Shown here: positions 1 through 15,471 of the stretch, in pieces | Position numbering within the stretch: position 1 is the stretch's first letter | Layout: every line of letters begins with the position of its first letter | Source of the DNA: Osedax fenrisi | Lineage: Eukaryota > Annelida > Polychaeta > Sabellida > Siboglinidae | DNA length: 64,000 bases | NCBI GenBank assembly: GCA_964019155.1 | Contig: OZ025239.1 | Location: 112,662,520-112,726,519 of the forward strand | Reading direction: 5' to 3' | The notes under the pieces: model-generated | What the model saw: only the letters and a program-made list of their open reading frames with translations | Databases searched by the model: none | What the model was told of the DNA's origin: nothing | Made by a program: the position numbers and the translations under genes

Positions 1-109
1 TTTAAATAAAAATATCACATGATTTAACATTTCATATACTATTTCGCCATCTAGTGTTAATATTGTTTTTTCATTTTAAATTTACATTTCGAGGTACTAG
101 AGATAGATA

Positions 110-143
110 GGGAGTGCAATATATTTCCTTTGGAAAATCTTTG
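110..143. mobile_element. Terminal inverted repeat end of a small DNA element (partial copy)
   Basis: Read on the minus strand this begins CAAAGATTTTCC and continues to CACTCCCTAT, closely matching the left end of the complete element at 2868-3321. Only one end is visible; the other would lie outside the window or has been lost. It is a second copy of the same inverted-repeat family. The assignment rests on about 35 bp of similarity. Confidence 0.5.
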
Positions 144-191
144 CATGTATATTACATTAATCGATATATCTGCAGACTTCCCTTTACACAT

Positions 192-197
<6 letters not shown>

Positions 198-258
<61 letters not shown>

Positions 259-272
259 AATAATATATATAT
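198..272. repeat. (TA)n microsatellite
   Basis: Nearly uninterrupted TA dinucleotides with a few interruptions at the right. It lies just beyond the 3' tail of the minus-strand LINE that starts near 283. Confidence 0.95.
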
Positions 273-282
273 GTATGTATAA

Positions 283-2235
283 GGTAAAGGTAAGGTAATT
301 ATTTATTTAGACACTCGTTATATTTTAAAATCTCACAAGTGTTGAGAATATATAAAAATAAATAATTAAATTAATAAATTAATTAAATAGTTAACAACAA
401 AATTCGCAATTTCTTCTTGAATTCGGTGTGACTCCTTGTACATCGTAATGACTTGGGAAGAGAATTCAACATGGAAGGAGCAGCCCAGCCGAACGATCTT
501 TTCCCAATTCTCATCAGATTTATTTTCGGCACTGAAAGTAAATTTGAATATTGCAGACGAGTGTTTCTCATTAGCTCTTCATTAAGGAGTTTATTTAAAT
601 ATATAGGCTTTTTCAAAATAATAGTTTTATGAGTTATACTTAGTATTTTAAATTTGCACATATTGTCCATAAGGAACCAATTTAAATCGCCTAATTTTTT
701 TGTAATACTTATTTGGTCACACCTCTTAATATTAAAGATTAATCTTGTAGATGATTTAATAACCCTATTTAATCCATAAAATAATTTCAGTTTGGAATAA
801 ATTAGTAAACTATTGCAATATTGTAATCTAGATAACACAAGAGATTGCACTAACGCAATTGTTGATTCCGTACTCAAGTACTTTCTAATTTTTCTAATAT
901 TAAAAAGATTAAAATTAGCGGATCTACATTGCGAAGTGGCGAATTGAGTAAATCCTAATTTTGAATCTAATATTACTCCAAGAGATTTAGCACAATCACT
1001 TGGAATAATAACTGTAGAATCAAATGTAATAGTGGGAAAAATAAAAGGTTTAAGGGAAATATTAAGTAGTTTAGTTTTAGAAGAGTTAGGAAAAAGGTTA
1101 TTTAGAATAAGCCACTTTCTTACATTTCGAGCACACAAGGTTAACTCATTATGTACATTATTGCTACTAGTAGGTACTTTCCAGTATAACTGAATATCAT
1201 CAGCATATATTACATAATTTATATTAGTAAATTGTTTAATAACTTTAGAAAGAGGAAGAATGTAAATCATAAATAATAACGGGCCCAATACAGATCCTTG
1301 TGGAACACCATATATTAGAGATTTATTTGGTGAATAAATACCTTTAATATATATAGAGTATGTTCTATTAGATAGATATGAAATTAACCAATGTAGTGCA
1401 GCACCATTAAAACCTATTGATCTTAGTCTAGATATAAGAATATTATGATCTAAACTATCGAAAGCAGCTGATAGATCAAGAAGAAGTAACTGCGCATGTT
1501 CTGAATCATCTAAGTAGCCTATTATATCATTAGTTAACTTTATTAAAGTAGTCTCAGTACTATGTCCTGGTCGATATGCATTCTGAAAATCATCATAAAG
1601 ATCATTAATCATTAGGTACTCTCTGATTTGTTTACTAACAACTTTCTCAATTATTTTACTTAGCATAGGTAGTTTCGATATAGGTCTATAATTTGAGAGG
1701 TTAGAACAATCTAAGTTAGACTTCTTCAATAATGGAGTAACTAACGCATGTTTAAATATAGTAGGAAAATTAGAAGTGTATAAAGAAAAATTAACAATAG
1801 AACAATAATGCGGCACGAGGGTATAAGAAAGTTTTTTAATAAGACTAAGTGGTAAAATATCATTAGGACTAGTCGACGAAGATGACATAATTAAATCATA
1901 AATTTCCGAATCTGAAACCATGTAAAAATCTGAGAAACTATAATTTCGTGCAAAATTAGAATATGGAATAAAGTCGGGAGCAAATGGATCGAGATTAATA
2001 CTAATATTAGATTTAGCTATTTTAATAGTATCACATATCATGGTAATCTTATCCCGAAAAAGATTTATAAAAGTTGAACATATTTCATCATCAGGTATAT
2101 TAGGTAAAGTTATATTATTTTTCCTACCAGTGAGATTGTTAATAAGAGAAAAATTAACAATAGAACAATAATGCGGCACGAGGGTATAAGAAAGTTTTTT
2201 AATAAAACTAAGTGGTAAAATATCATTGTGACTAG
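283..2235 (-). mobile_element. 5'-truncated LINE (L2/CR1-like) with (ACCTT)n tail
   Basis: On the minus strand the element runs from a linker upstream of the reverse transcriptase, through the RT, to a short 3' UTR. It ends in AAATAAATAATT followed by ACCTT repeats at 283-300. The endonuclease domain is missing, which is the usual 5' truncation of LINE insertions. The first roughly 85 bp at the 5' end (2150-2235) repeat an internal part of the element (about 1786-1873), so the 5' junction is rearranged. The same tail sequence recurs as tiny fragments inside the satellite at 49712, 50147, 50909, 52653 and 56542. Confidence 0.85.
383..2179 (-). pseudogene. LINE ORF2 remnant: reverse transcriptase
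   Basis: An open frame of 598 codons with the RT core of the CR1/L2 group. Visible motifs are NYRPISKLP near residue 165, LLLLDLSAAFDSLDH near 235, GVPQGSVLGPLLF near 293 and the catalytic YADDIQLY near 328. The C-terminal part ends with the typical W-x-x-A-P-x-x-x-N-x-L-P block. The first dozen residues (PHYCSIVNFSL) are a duplicate of residues about 123-133 and come from the rearranged 5' junction, so the apparent start is not native. The enzyme would copy LINE RNA at a nicked target. The RT part is intact, but without endonuclease or ORF1 the copy is most likely dead. Confidence 0.85.
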
Positions 2236-2822
2236 TTATATACTACATATATGTGGTATACATACATAAAACAACTTCAGATATTTTATTGGATTTGTAA
2301 AATGATTGTATATGTTAACAATTATAATATATTATTTATAAGTAGGTATAAGTAGTACATATTAATATACAAATATATGTAGATAAGTATTATAAGTAAG
2401 CAATTATTAATAAATATAAATATATATAAATTAATTAATTAATTAAAAAATCGTAATTTATATGCATCAATGGATTAATGAAACATTTATTTCTAATGAA
2501 ATATATATTAATATAATAATAAATATTTATATATATTATATATAATTATTTATTTTAATATTTAAATTTATAATATAATATTATAAATTAATTAATATTA
2601 GATTAATATCTATATATAGATAATATAATAATTAATATAAATATTATACACTATATTTAAAATGTTGACAACATTAGTTTCCTTATATTTACACTATTTT
2701 CCTAATAGATAATCATATACATTCAATTACATGGTTATGTAATATTTACATATATGTAATTATATATAATTTAATTATTTTACAAAAATGTTAAATTGAC
2801 ATGTTCAACATATTACATTTAT
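2236..2822. other. AT-rich intergenic DNA
   Basis: Very AT-rich sequence with short TA runs and no open frame of note. No recognisable element was seen. Confidence 0.6.
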
Positions 2823-3440
2823 ATAGAGTTCAACAGATTTGTAAAGTGAACATGTTCAACATATTACCAAAGATTTTGCGAAGCAAAGATATAACACTCC
2901 CTATGCATGCAACGTAATTTAGTAATAGCCCCAACCGCTGTTAGCAGTAGTATCGAAATCACTGAAATAGATGTAGGTTCGGCTCTGTTTGCATACAACA
3001 ATGTTTTCATTGCTCTATTAAATTACATGCAATATAAATTAGCTTTTACTCACTAAATATATACTTATAGCATTTAAAACATACATATCATATTTGTTTG
3101 TTATATATTAGTAATGAACACTTATTTTTCATCATATAAATATTAATTTAAAGCATATTATTTAACATTTTAAAAGTGTATAGTTAAAAACGAATTTACA
3201 TTATAAACAACGCATAATTCCTAAAAGTAACCCGCTATAGGTGGCACCAGGGTATTTTGTATACAAATTCGAATTACACGATTTCGCGTAAGTGTTATAT
3301 CTTTCCTTCGGAAAATCTTTGATATTACATTTAAATGTATATATACAATTGTATAGAGTTCAACAGATGTGTACATTGAATACGTTCAATATATTACATT
3401 TGTATAGAGTTCAACAGATGTGTATATTTTATGAGATTAA
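2823..3440. repeat. Short tandem repeat split by an inverted-repeat element
   Basis: A unit of roughly 60 bp containing TATAGAGTTCAACAGAT and then GTTCAA(C/T)ATATTAC occurs at about 2823-2867, 3350-3395 and 3400-3430. The 454-bp element at 2868-3321 sits inside this repeat, after the first copy. Confidence 0.65.
2868..3321. mobile_element. Non-autonomous DNA transposon (MITE-like), 454 bp
   Basis: The left end CAAAGATTTTGCGAAGCAAA is matched in inverse orientation by the right end, whose complement reads CAAAGATTTTCCGAAGGAAA; similarity extends for about 31 bp through GATATAACACT. The element is flanked by the 7-bp direct repeat ATATTAC (2861-2867 and 3322-3328), which fits a target duplication. 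There is no transposase frame inside. The TSD length is near that of hAT elements (8 bp), but the superfamily cannot be fixed. Confidence 0.75.
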
Positions 3441-4482
3441 CAGATTTCGATAAAAAAAATATACATTTTTTTTATATTATAGTAATTAAATACACAAGGA
3501 GAGAATAATGTGATAACATATATATATATATATATATATTTATAAATGTATACACCATTTTGAATATATGACAATTCAAAACTAAGAACTGTTGAACTGA
3601 TAAATATTACACATGTTCAGCATATTATATTAACAGTTTGGTTTACTGGGATAAATATTCACAAATAAATATAAGTAATGGTAAACTTTATATTAACTAT
3701 CATTATAATAATTGATAATATTAAATAATATGTATTTTTCTATAAATTCAAATCATCTATAATATTACTTGTATTATAAAAACTTTAAAAAAATATTAAA
3801 AAAACATCTTTTATCAAAATATGAAAATCAATTAAACAATTGATTATCTAATTTTATTTTTGTTTATTAGTATTATTTATTAAACCTTCATCTTGCTTGT
3901 TTAATTTTTTTTTTTCATTTATATTGTTTAGCCATTCTATTCCTTTTATAGTTCGGCATTCAGAATTCAACTCGTTTTTGTGATTTTTTTTATATAACTT
4001 TATATCTTTTATTTTTAAACTTGACTTATTGATACATATTTTTTATTCTTTACATAATTTATTTTTAACTTGACTTATTTATACATATTTTTATTCTTTA
4101 CATCTTATTTATTTATATTAACATTTTTTTACTCATGAGAATCTAACTTATCTAGAATATGATGATTGGGGAAGTTCTCGCAAAAACAAATACATTTGTT
4201 TTTTAACTTCTCCATTATTTCATGCTTTACAATATGAAATAATAAATCTGATTTATTTATATATATATATACATATGTATTTTTTCTAGAAATTCAAATC
4301 ATCTATAATAATACTTGTATTATATATATATAAATTTATAATGATGCATATTTATATATTAGATACTTATTCAAAATGATTGAATACATAATTCTTAGAA
4401 TTAAATATAAAAAATGTTATTCATTCTCTATACATATATGTGATAATTAATCAATAAAGTAGTGCGATAATATATATATATA
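3441..4482. other. AT-rich DNA with small duplications
   Basis: No coding frame. A segment near 3721-3778 (TTCAAATCATCTATAATA core) recurs at 4273-4325. A roughly 50-bp unit containing CTTGACTTATT and ATTCTTTACAT is tandemly duplicated at about 4020-4110. Short (TA)n tracts lie at 3517-3538 and 4468-4482; the latter directly precedes the next LINE fragment. Confidence 0.55.
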
Positions 4483-6300
<1,818 letters not shown>

Positions 6301-6500
6301 NNNNNNNNNNNNNNNNNNNNNNNNNNNNNNNNNNNNNNNNNNNNNNNNNNNNNNNNNNNNNNNNNNNNNNNNNNNNNNNNNNNNNNNNNNNNNNNNNNNN
6401 NNNNNNNNNNNNNNNNNNNNNNNNNNNNNNNNNNNNNNNNNNNNNNNNNNNNNNNNNNNNNNNNNNNNNNNNNNNNNNNNNNNNNNNNNNNNNNNNNNNN
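6301..6500. other. Assembly gap (200 N)
   Basis: Exactly 200 undetermined bases, probably a scaffolding placeholder and not a measured distance. Confidence 0.97.
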
Positions 6501-9500
6501 ATACCGGCTAAAAGATACAAAATTTAGTAATTTATTCATGAGGAAATCACTCGATATAAAAATAGTACGACACGGTAAAATACTTTATCATGCAATAAAA
6601 TCCAATTATGTTACCAATTATAAATGTGTCAATTATAAATGTGTTTTAAATAGAATTTCTAATACATATGAACTACGAACTCGTATAGAAAATACTAGTA
6701 AAATTAATTGGTCCAACGAACCACTCATTATACCTACTACAAATCTCGATACATGGACGAAAAGCTATGATGATTATATTACTAATGCTTTTAAAAGTAC
6801 AATTTCACCTGAACAAACTACTTCTACGGATACCGCGAAATGACTATACTACGATAAATATATTACGTGTTCTTTAATTAATATACGATCAATACACTCT
6901 AACATTGATTTATTAAATGATGTTAACCATGAATTTAATCATGATATAATTGCCCTAACGGAAACTTGGCTTAATGAATATTCTGAATATATCATTCCAC
7001 AGATTACCAATAATATATATAACTTCAAACATATACCACGTCAAGAATTAAGGAGAGGAGGCGGTGTAGGTATTCTATATAAAAAATCTCTTAAACTAAC
7101 CAGCTTTACAAAATATATACTACCTGGATCTGAATGTATCATAGCTATATTCAATATTCACTCCAATAAAATTATACGCTTTATTATTATATATCGACCA
7201 CCATCAAATAATTACATATCTTTTCTCAATGATCTCAATGACTTATTAGCTACTACACAATTAGATAATACTATATTACTAGGCGATTTTAATTTTCATG
7301 TTAATTTAAATGATACACCTTCAAGTAATCTAATCTCACTTACAGACTCACACTCACTACATCAACACATAAACAAGCCCACACACATAGGAGGTAATAC
7401 ATTAGATTTAATTTGTACTTCTATATATTCCACATAAATACTAAAAGTACTTAATATTAAATATCTCATTACAGACCATTTTGCTATAATATTTAATATC
7501 AATATTCCAAAACCAAAAATTAACACACAATTAATTAATTATAGAAAACTTACTAATATCGACCACGAACTTCTCTCCAATAGTATTATAGAAATTAATC
7601 ATGATAACATATCGGCGATAGAACTAAATGATCATCTATCATATATACTAAATAAATATGCTCCCATTAGAGTTAAATGCATAAATAGTCGTACAAATAA
7701 ATGGTTTAACTCTGATACTTTATTAGCCAAACAGGAAATGAGGAAAACTGAAAGATATTTTTCAAAATATCCATCAGAATCTTCCTTAGAATCCCTACTC
7801 AAGGCTAAGAGTTATTTTTAAAAATCTATAGAAATAGCTAAGAATAAATACTACTATACTGAAATAAATCAATCAACCTCTAATCAAAAACATCTCTATG
7901 GGATAACTAATTCTTTACTAGGAAAATCAAAAGAAAGAGTCCTTCCAGATATTCCAGATACTATACTATGCAATAATTTTTCCAAATATTTTGTAGATAA
8001 AATAAATATTCTATGTAGTACATTTAACAATAATCAACATAATATACACAATATATCAATAGACCACTCGACTTTAATTAATCAATACCTCACAGAATTC
8101 CAATCCCCTTCCAATAATATAATTCAAACATTATTAGCAAATTCTAACTCTACATCCCCACAAGATCCATTACCACTTCCTTTAATGAAAATAATAGCAC
8201 CGTCAATATCCATTCCCTTAACTACAATTTTTAAAAACTCACTAACTACTGGAATAGTTCCCCCTGAATATAAACATTCAATAATTACACCCATACTTAA
8301 AAAACATAAACATGACATAAATGACTTGAAAAACTATCGCCCAATATCACAACTTCCTACTATATCTAAATTTCTAGAACGAGTAGTTACTATACAATTG
8401 AAAGATTTTTTATATTCTAACAATTTAATAGATAACTACCAAAGTGCATACAGAACAAATCATAGCACCGAGACAACCGTAATTGATGTCTTAGATAGTA
8501 TTATTACATCCCCTGATAATAATAATCATACACAACTACTTCTTCTCGACATTTCATCAGCTTTTGACACTCTAGACCACGATATTCTAAAACATAGATT
8601 GATTGAAATAGGAATAATAAATACAGCTCTAGATCGGATGATGTCCTTTGTATCTAACCGTACGTTTACTGTAAAAATAGGAAAGGAATATTCTAATTAT
8701 AACTCATTTGATACAGGTGTTCCTCAAGGATCTGTACTTGGGCCACTACTATTTATCATATATATTATACCACTTTCTAATGTTATCAGACAATTTAAGC
8801 ATGTTAAGTACCATTTATATGCAGATGACATTCTATTATATACTGAATTATCAAAATATAATTCTGAATTTGATAATGAATTATCGAATTGTGCTAATGC
8901 TATTTACGCCTGGCTTACCGATAATAAACTATCGCTAAATACTGATAAATCTGAATTGTTGAATATTCCCAGTAACTATTCCAACTTTCCACAGATATTC
9001 ATCAATAATAATGAAATAACCCCAAGCACGTCAATCAGATACTTAGGGGTCATAATCGATGACAACGTAAATATGAATCGACATGTAAGTAGCATGTGTA
9101 AAAAAGCTAACTACGAACTGTACAAAATACGCAAGATAGGTCATTACTTAAATAAAAGAGCTACAACAATTCTAACAAATTCATTGGTGTTCTCCTCTTT
9201 AGATTACTGTAATTCGCTCCTAATTGGTCTACCGAAATCTACTTTACTTCCTATCGATAGAATTATTAGATCGGCAGTTAGGAATATCTATCGACAACCA
9301 AGACACGACCACTCTAGTATTACTCTGAAAATGAAAGAAAGCAGAATCTTGAATGCATCAGACCGTGCTGAACAAAGAATACTGAATATCACTCATCGAA
9401 CGTTGACCCATAATCAGCCTACGTATATTAGATCACATCTAAAATTCGTAGTTCATAATAGATCATTACGATCTAATATTGATACTCGACAACTTAAAGT

Positions 9501-9764
9501 CACTATACCAAAGCTGAAACGTACCGCAAACGGGCATATTTTTATATTGCTCCAACTAAATGGAATGCTTTACCACTAAATTGTCGTCTTATTATAAACC
9601 CTGTTGCGTTCAAAATACGTGTTAAACAGTATTTAATCGATAGAAATTAAATTGTTTATTTATTTATTTATTTCTAGTTGTTGTCTTTCATACACTTATC
9701 AGAACACTAATGTGTTATGAAATGAGTGTTTAAATAAAACGTTTTGATTTGATTTGATTTGATT

Positions 9765-9765
<1 letters not shown>
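6501..9765 (+). mobile_element. Long LINE (L2/CR1-like) with (GATTT)n tail
   Basis: Contains an N-terminal region, an endonuclease, the RT and a 3' UTR, followed by AATAAAAC and four GATTT repeats (9746-9765). The 5' end is hidden by the assembly gap. It is followed directly by the second (AGT)n array. This is the most complete member of the DI(Q/L)LY group in the window. Confidence 0.85.
6505..9650 (+). pseudogene. LINE ORF2: endonuclease plus reverse transcriptase, three stops and a frameshift
   Basis: One frame carries everything up to about 9530. An upstream stretch ends at TGA 6841-6843. The apurinic-type endonuclease follows: SLINIRS, LTETWL near 6957, RRGGGVGILY, YRPPS and LLGDFNFH near 7277, then TDHFA. 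Stops lie at 7435 and 7819. The RT follows with NYRPISQLP, LLLLDISSAFDTLDH, GVPQGSVLGPLLF and YADDILLY near 8818, so catalytic residues are kept. From about 9530 the frame shifts to the conserved C-terminal block (APTKWNALP) and ends at TAA 9648-9650. Without these lesions it would encode a protein that nicks the target and primes reverse transcription. A recent but inactive copy is likely. Confidence 0.85.
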
Positions 9766-10962
<1,197 letters not shown>

Positions 10963-12248
10963 ACCTATAATCTAATGATTTAGGCACTGATATTAACTTG
11001 GTCAGAAATATTCGGCCCTGCATTAAATGTTGACTAGTTGTTATTAGGGTAAGCCAAATAAAAAAGATATGTATTAATATTATTTGTGAATAACACAGTG
11101 GATGAAATTGAATGAATGGTATAAGGAAGTTTATTCCAGGCTATATGTGCAGGGATAGAGAAGGCTCTCTTTTGTTTTATATATAACGTACGAAAATCTG
11201 GGACAATTAGGGTATACTTAAGGCAAAGTCTTATTTGGCAGGATGATGTATAAGGAGTGAGTAGAGTAGTTATGTACTCAGGTTGCCTGTGATAAGTGGC
11301 ATGGTGGGTTAGCATACATATTGTATAGATTATTCTGTATTTAATTGGGAGCCAGTTGTAATATTTACATTGTGGGTTCTAGATAATTTAGTGATATTGT
11401 TTATTAGTCATACAGCTTTGTAAAAGTTGTAATTTATGTAGTAAATAATCAGGAATTCTATTAATAGTATAATTACAGTAATCTAATTTAGGTAGAATAA
11501 GGGATGTTATAAGAATAGTAGCAATGTATGTGTATATTGAAGATCTGATAATGTTGATAGTGTATAACATATACATAACATTTACAGATTTAGTTATATT
11601 GGAGATGTTATGACTACATGACAATGGAGTGTCTAGTATACTTCCAAGATTACAGGCTGATATTGAGTGAGGTATATAGACGTTACCAATATATATTTAG
11701 AATAGTGGAATTATTTGATAGTGTAATACGAAGTGTAATGGTTTTTGAGCTATTCAGTGAAAGAGAGTGTAAGTTAAACCATGTACGTATATCACCAAGG
11801 CAGTTATTAGTATAGCTATATCATTAATAGTTTATTTTAATATAATATATACTCACAGGTCATCTGTAGGCATCGTAGCCAGTATTTGAATATTTATTTA
11901 AAATGTCATGTAGGCCTATATATTGAAGAGAATTGGTCCGAGAATGGATCCTCGTGGTATACCATGATGGATTGACCGTGGTGTAGATGTCAGATAATCA
12001 ATCTGAATATAAAAATATCTCTTTACAAGATATGATTTGAACCCTTCAAGAGCGGTTCAATTTATACCAATAGACCGAAGTCTTAACAATAAAATTCTAT
12101 GTTTAATATGTCAAATGCTGCTGAAAGGTTAAATAGTACAATTACATTATATGACATGTTTAGTAGAGGACGTACACGATTGGAATTAACTATGTAGATT
12201 AGTGCTATGTGCGTATTTTTCTTATTGGTATAAGCGCTTTAACATTAA

Positions 12249-12279
<31 letters not shown>

Positions 12280-13660
12280 TACTATATATATATATATATA
12301 TTACTATAGTAATTCAGTATATAGTCATTGAGTTGAATAGATACAACTCTTTCAAGTACTTTAGAAATATATGAAGGTTTAATATCGGCCTGTAGTTCGT
12401 AAGAAGTGAATCATCAAGGTCACATGGTATAATATTAGGTATAATATTCTATAACTGCATGCAAGAAAATACTTATCTAGGTATGATTTATTAGTCAATT
12501 ATATCCTTATAGTATATAACGATATGATATATCTGCTCATGTAAGAGGGTGACAGGAATGGGAAAAAGGAATCATGCTGATTTCACAGAAAGTATAAGGT
12601 TCTTAATCAGATAAGTAGGTGGTAGGTTCAGTGATGAGAGAGAATATGAAGGTATGGTTGGTTCATATAATAAATGGTAAGGAGGGATCCAATTATGTTA
12701 TTTATGGTAAATAATTATTCAAAGTTATTAATAGTATCAAATATATATATTATATATATCTAGAAGAATACGTTGTTTAATACGTCTTAGAAGTGTATTG
12801 TATATTTAAATATTTTCTTATAGTATTTTTCTGAGTTAATTAGTATATCCGTATCATATGTTTATTTGGTTATTTTGATAAATGTAAGATATTGATGTCT
12901 GCTTAGTAAGAATGTGTTAGAGTGTGTAGTGGGTGTTGACCTACGCAGCATTTTCCAGCTTTTCGTAGTTTTCGTTTTTCATTAACTAGATTATTATTGA
13001 ACCATTTTAATTGTCACGTACTATAATTCTATTTTATTTAGTATATATATTAACATAAAGAGTAGAAGAGTATAATATTATTTATTTAATTATATATTAA
13101 TTATATATTATTTATAAAATAATGAAATGGGATAGGATTTTAGTGTTAACAGAATTTCAAGATTTTTAATATTTTCTCTCATACATTTTGAAATATCAAT
13201 ATTGATGGTTTGAAGTAGTGGCGTGAATAGTGAAATGGACAATATAGCGATCAGTTATAATATGTGAGTTATAGGATTGCACATTATGTGAGATGATTTT
13301 CGTAATATAACGAGATCAGGAAATTGTGTTGGTCTTTGTGTAGGGATAGTGACTATGTGGGAAAACTTGTGTGATTCAAGTATAACGTAGAGATGTGAAG
13401 AATTATTTGAAGTAGGTGTAATAGGAATGTTAATATCATCCGTTAGAATAGATTTCACAGTTTACGAGTAAAGTTAGTATCAATTGATGAACTTAAGTTC
13501 TTCAAACAACGAGGAAGAGATTGATGCGGTGGCAGATAGATGATTACTATTGTAAATGGAAGTAATGTCCATTCTCAATATTGTCCAGTATCGAATATTA
13601 CCCCTTGCCCGTTTTGATTACGATATTTGAGGTCAACTTTAATATACTCGTTTCGTTATT
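10963..13660 (-). pseudogene. Degenerate LINE (L2/CR1-like), endonuclease to C-terminus
   Basis: On the minus strand, pieces in several frames follow LINE order. IIYLPPHQS lies near 13550, PTQRPTQFPDLVI near 13310, TDRYIVHF near 13240, LLTNYRPI near 12400, and GIPRGSILGPILF near 11950. A C-terminal block with AHIAWNKLPYTI lies near 11130. Many frameshifts and stops are present, and (TA)n tracts interrupt it near 12246-12300. The 3' end reads into the (ACT)n strand of the trinucleotide array. It is an old copy, and its exact 5' limit is uncertain. Confidence 0.75.
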
Positions 13661-14478
13661 TGATGCACTAATGTGCATGATAAACTAATATGAAAAATGA
13701 AAATATAATATATATATATATATATATAAATCAGGTGTTATTATATTTTAAAATTATAAAGTAATCGTAAACAAAACAAACGGTGGCTATAGCCATATAT
13801 ATATGTTCGATATTCCTCAATGAACATAAATTCAGGTAAAGATTATTTTGATAATTATCAATTTAAATTAAGTATTTAAAAAAATAAAAATATAAACAAT
13901 TAATATCCGTACGTAAAATATGATTTATTTATTGATAATTTATTTAATAAAATACATAATCGTAATATATAATCGAAATATATAGTATATAGTATAAATA
14001 TTTGCTAACGATAATATACGTTATAGAAATAAACAAAGAATAATACGAAATTAAAAAATTAAAGAAATTAAAACGTTTTACAGTTACCGTAAATATAAAA
14101 GAAAAATAATGAAAAATAGAAATAAAATACATTGTTTTGTAAATGGCATCAACATATTCAATTTCTACTTTAACTATAGTGTATTCTTCTTATCTTTGTA
14201 ACCTGTAATATTAATACATTATTCATTATTCTTTATATTTTACTTTTTTTAAATTATTATTATATATTTTATTACAACTTATTTTACAAATATTACACTG
14301 AAATATTATATGTAAAGGGTGATAATAACTTAAGTTCAGATTCGCAATATTAATTCAATACTAACAATAATGTAAGTAGAGATTAATATTAATATAAATT
14401 AGGTTATTTAAAAAATTCCTTCATGATGTATTGATTTATAGATGATATTGATTATATGTATTAGATTCTATGAATTTG

Positions 14479-14526
<48 letters not shown>

Positions 14527-14535
14527 TATATATAT
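13661..14535. other. AT-rich DNA with a dispersed repeat and (TA)n
   Basis: No coding content. The stretch 13931-14060 (core GCTAACGATAA, then AATAAACAAAGAATAATAC) is repeated at 63825-63945. A (TA)n tract at 14482-14535 directly precedes the next LINE. Confidence 0.6.
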
Positions 14536-14752
14536 TCACTTTTACTTTTGCATTCGAACTGAACGGACGTATTAAAACATTTATAAATGTATTAATTTTA
14601 ATTCTATTGACATTGAATTTGCTGTTGATTTGCTTGACTGATTTTGATCTTCATTAACTTAGTATCGTTATATATAAAATAGTATATCCTATATAAATTG
14701 GCAATATTTTATGTTAAATTACATTGCTATATAAAATATTATTTCCTATATC

Positions 14753-15349
14753 ATGACACAAAAACAAGATATAATCGATTTAAAAAAATCAATTAATGAA
14801 TTAACTGCGACAGTTAATATTCTAGTTGATAAAATCGATAATTTAATCGTCAGTTGAAATTAGAGATCAAAAAATTTTTTATTTAGAAAATAAGTTAAAT
14901 GAGATTGAGCAATACTCAAAAAAAACAAACATTATTATTTCATCTTCAACAGATTTTTTAAATAAATCTGATAATAAAAAATCAGAATTTATAAATTTTG
15001 TAAAAAATCAATTGAATATTGATATTGACCCATATGATGTTGTAGCAATTCACGAGTTACCTAATAAAAATAAAGACATTTATAAAACAATTGTAAAATT
15101 TCATTTTCATGAAACAAAAAGTAAAATTTTTAAAAATATAAAAAAATTAAAAGATACTAATATATATATAAACGATCATTTAACCAAATATAACTCTGAA
15201 ATATTTTACAAAGCAAGGAATCTACTAAAAGATTCAAAAATAAAGTATTGTTGGACAGTTAATGGCATATAATAACGTTTATTAAAAAAACAGAATCTTC
15301 TGAAAAGGAAAAAATTTTAAATTTAAGTGATTTTAATTCTATATTGTAG
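14753..15349 (+). pseudogene. LINE ORF1: nucleic-acid-binding protein with coiled coil, two frameshifts
   Basis: The start MTQKQDIIDLKKSIN leads into a heptad-like coiled coil. A frameshift near 14850 is followed by FYLENKLNEIEQYSKK, a motif typical of LINE ORF1 just before the RRM-like domain. The central domain includes IVKFHFHETKSKIF and the conserved YINDHLTKYNSEIFYKARNL. A stop and frameshift at 15270 precede the tail FIKKTESSEKEKIL, ending at TAG 15347-15349. In L1/CR1-type elements such ORF1 proteins coat LINE RNA and act as chaperones. Length near 198 codons fits a minimal coiled-coil plus RRM protein. Confidence 0.75.
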
Positions 15350-15471
15350 TTTTATTAAATTTTGTATTATATTTATATTCTTGTTTTTATTGTTCTTATT
15401 ATTTACGTTACTTATTTATTTATATATATATACTTAATCTTTTTTATTTACATTAATTTATATTTTATATT

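Noticed and set aside
283..300. ACCTT/AAGGT repeats as telomeric sequence
   Set aside because: They follow directly on a LINE 3' UTR and recur as LINE tails; the unit is not a known telomere repeat.
8708..8938. Open frame of 76 codons
   Set aside because: An out-of-frame shadow of the LINE reverse transcriptase at the same position.
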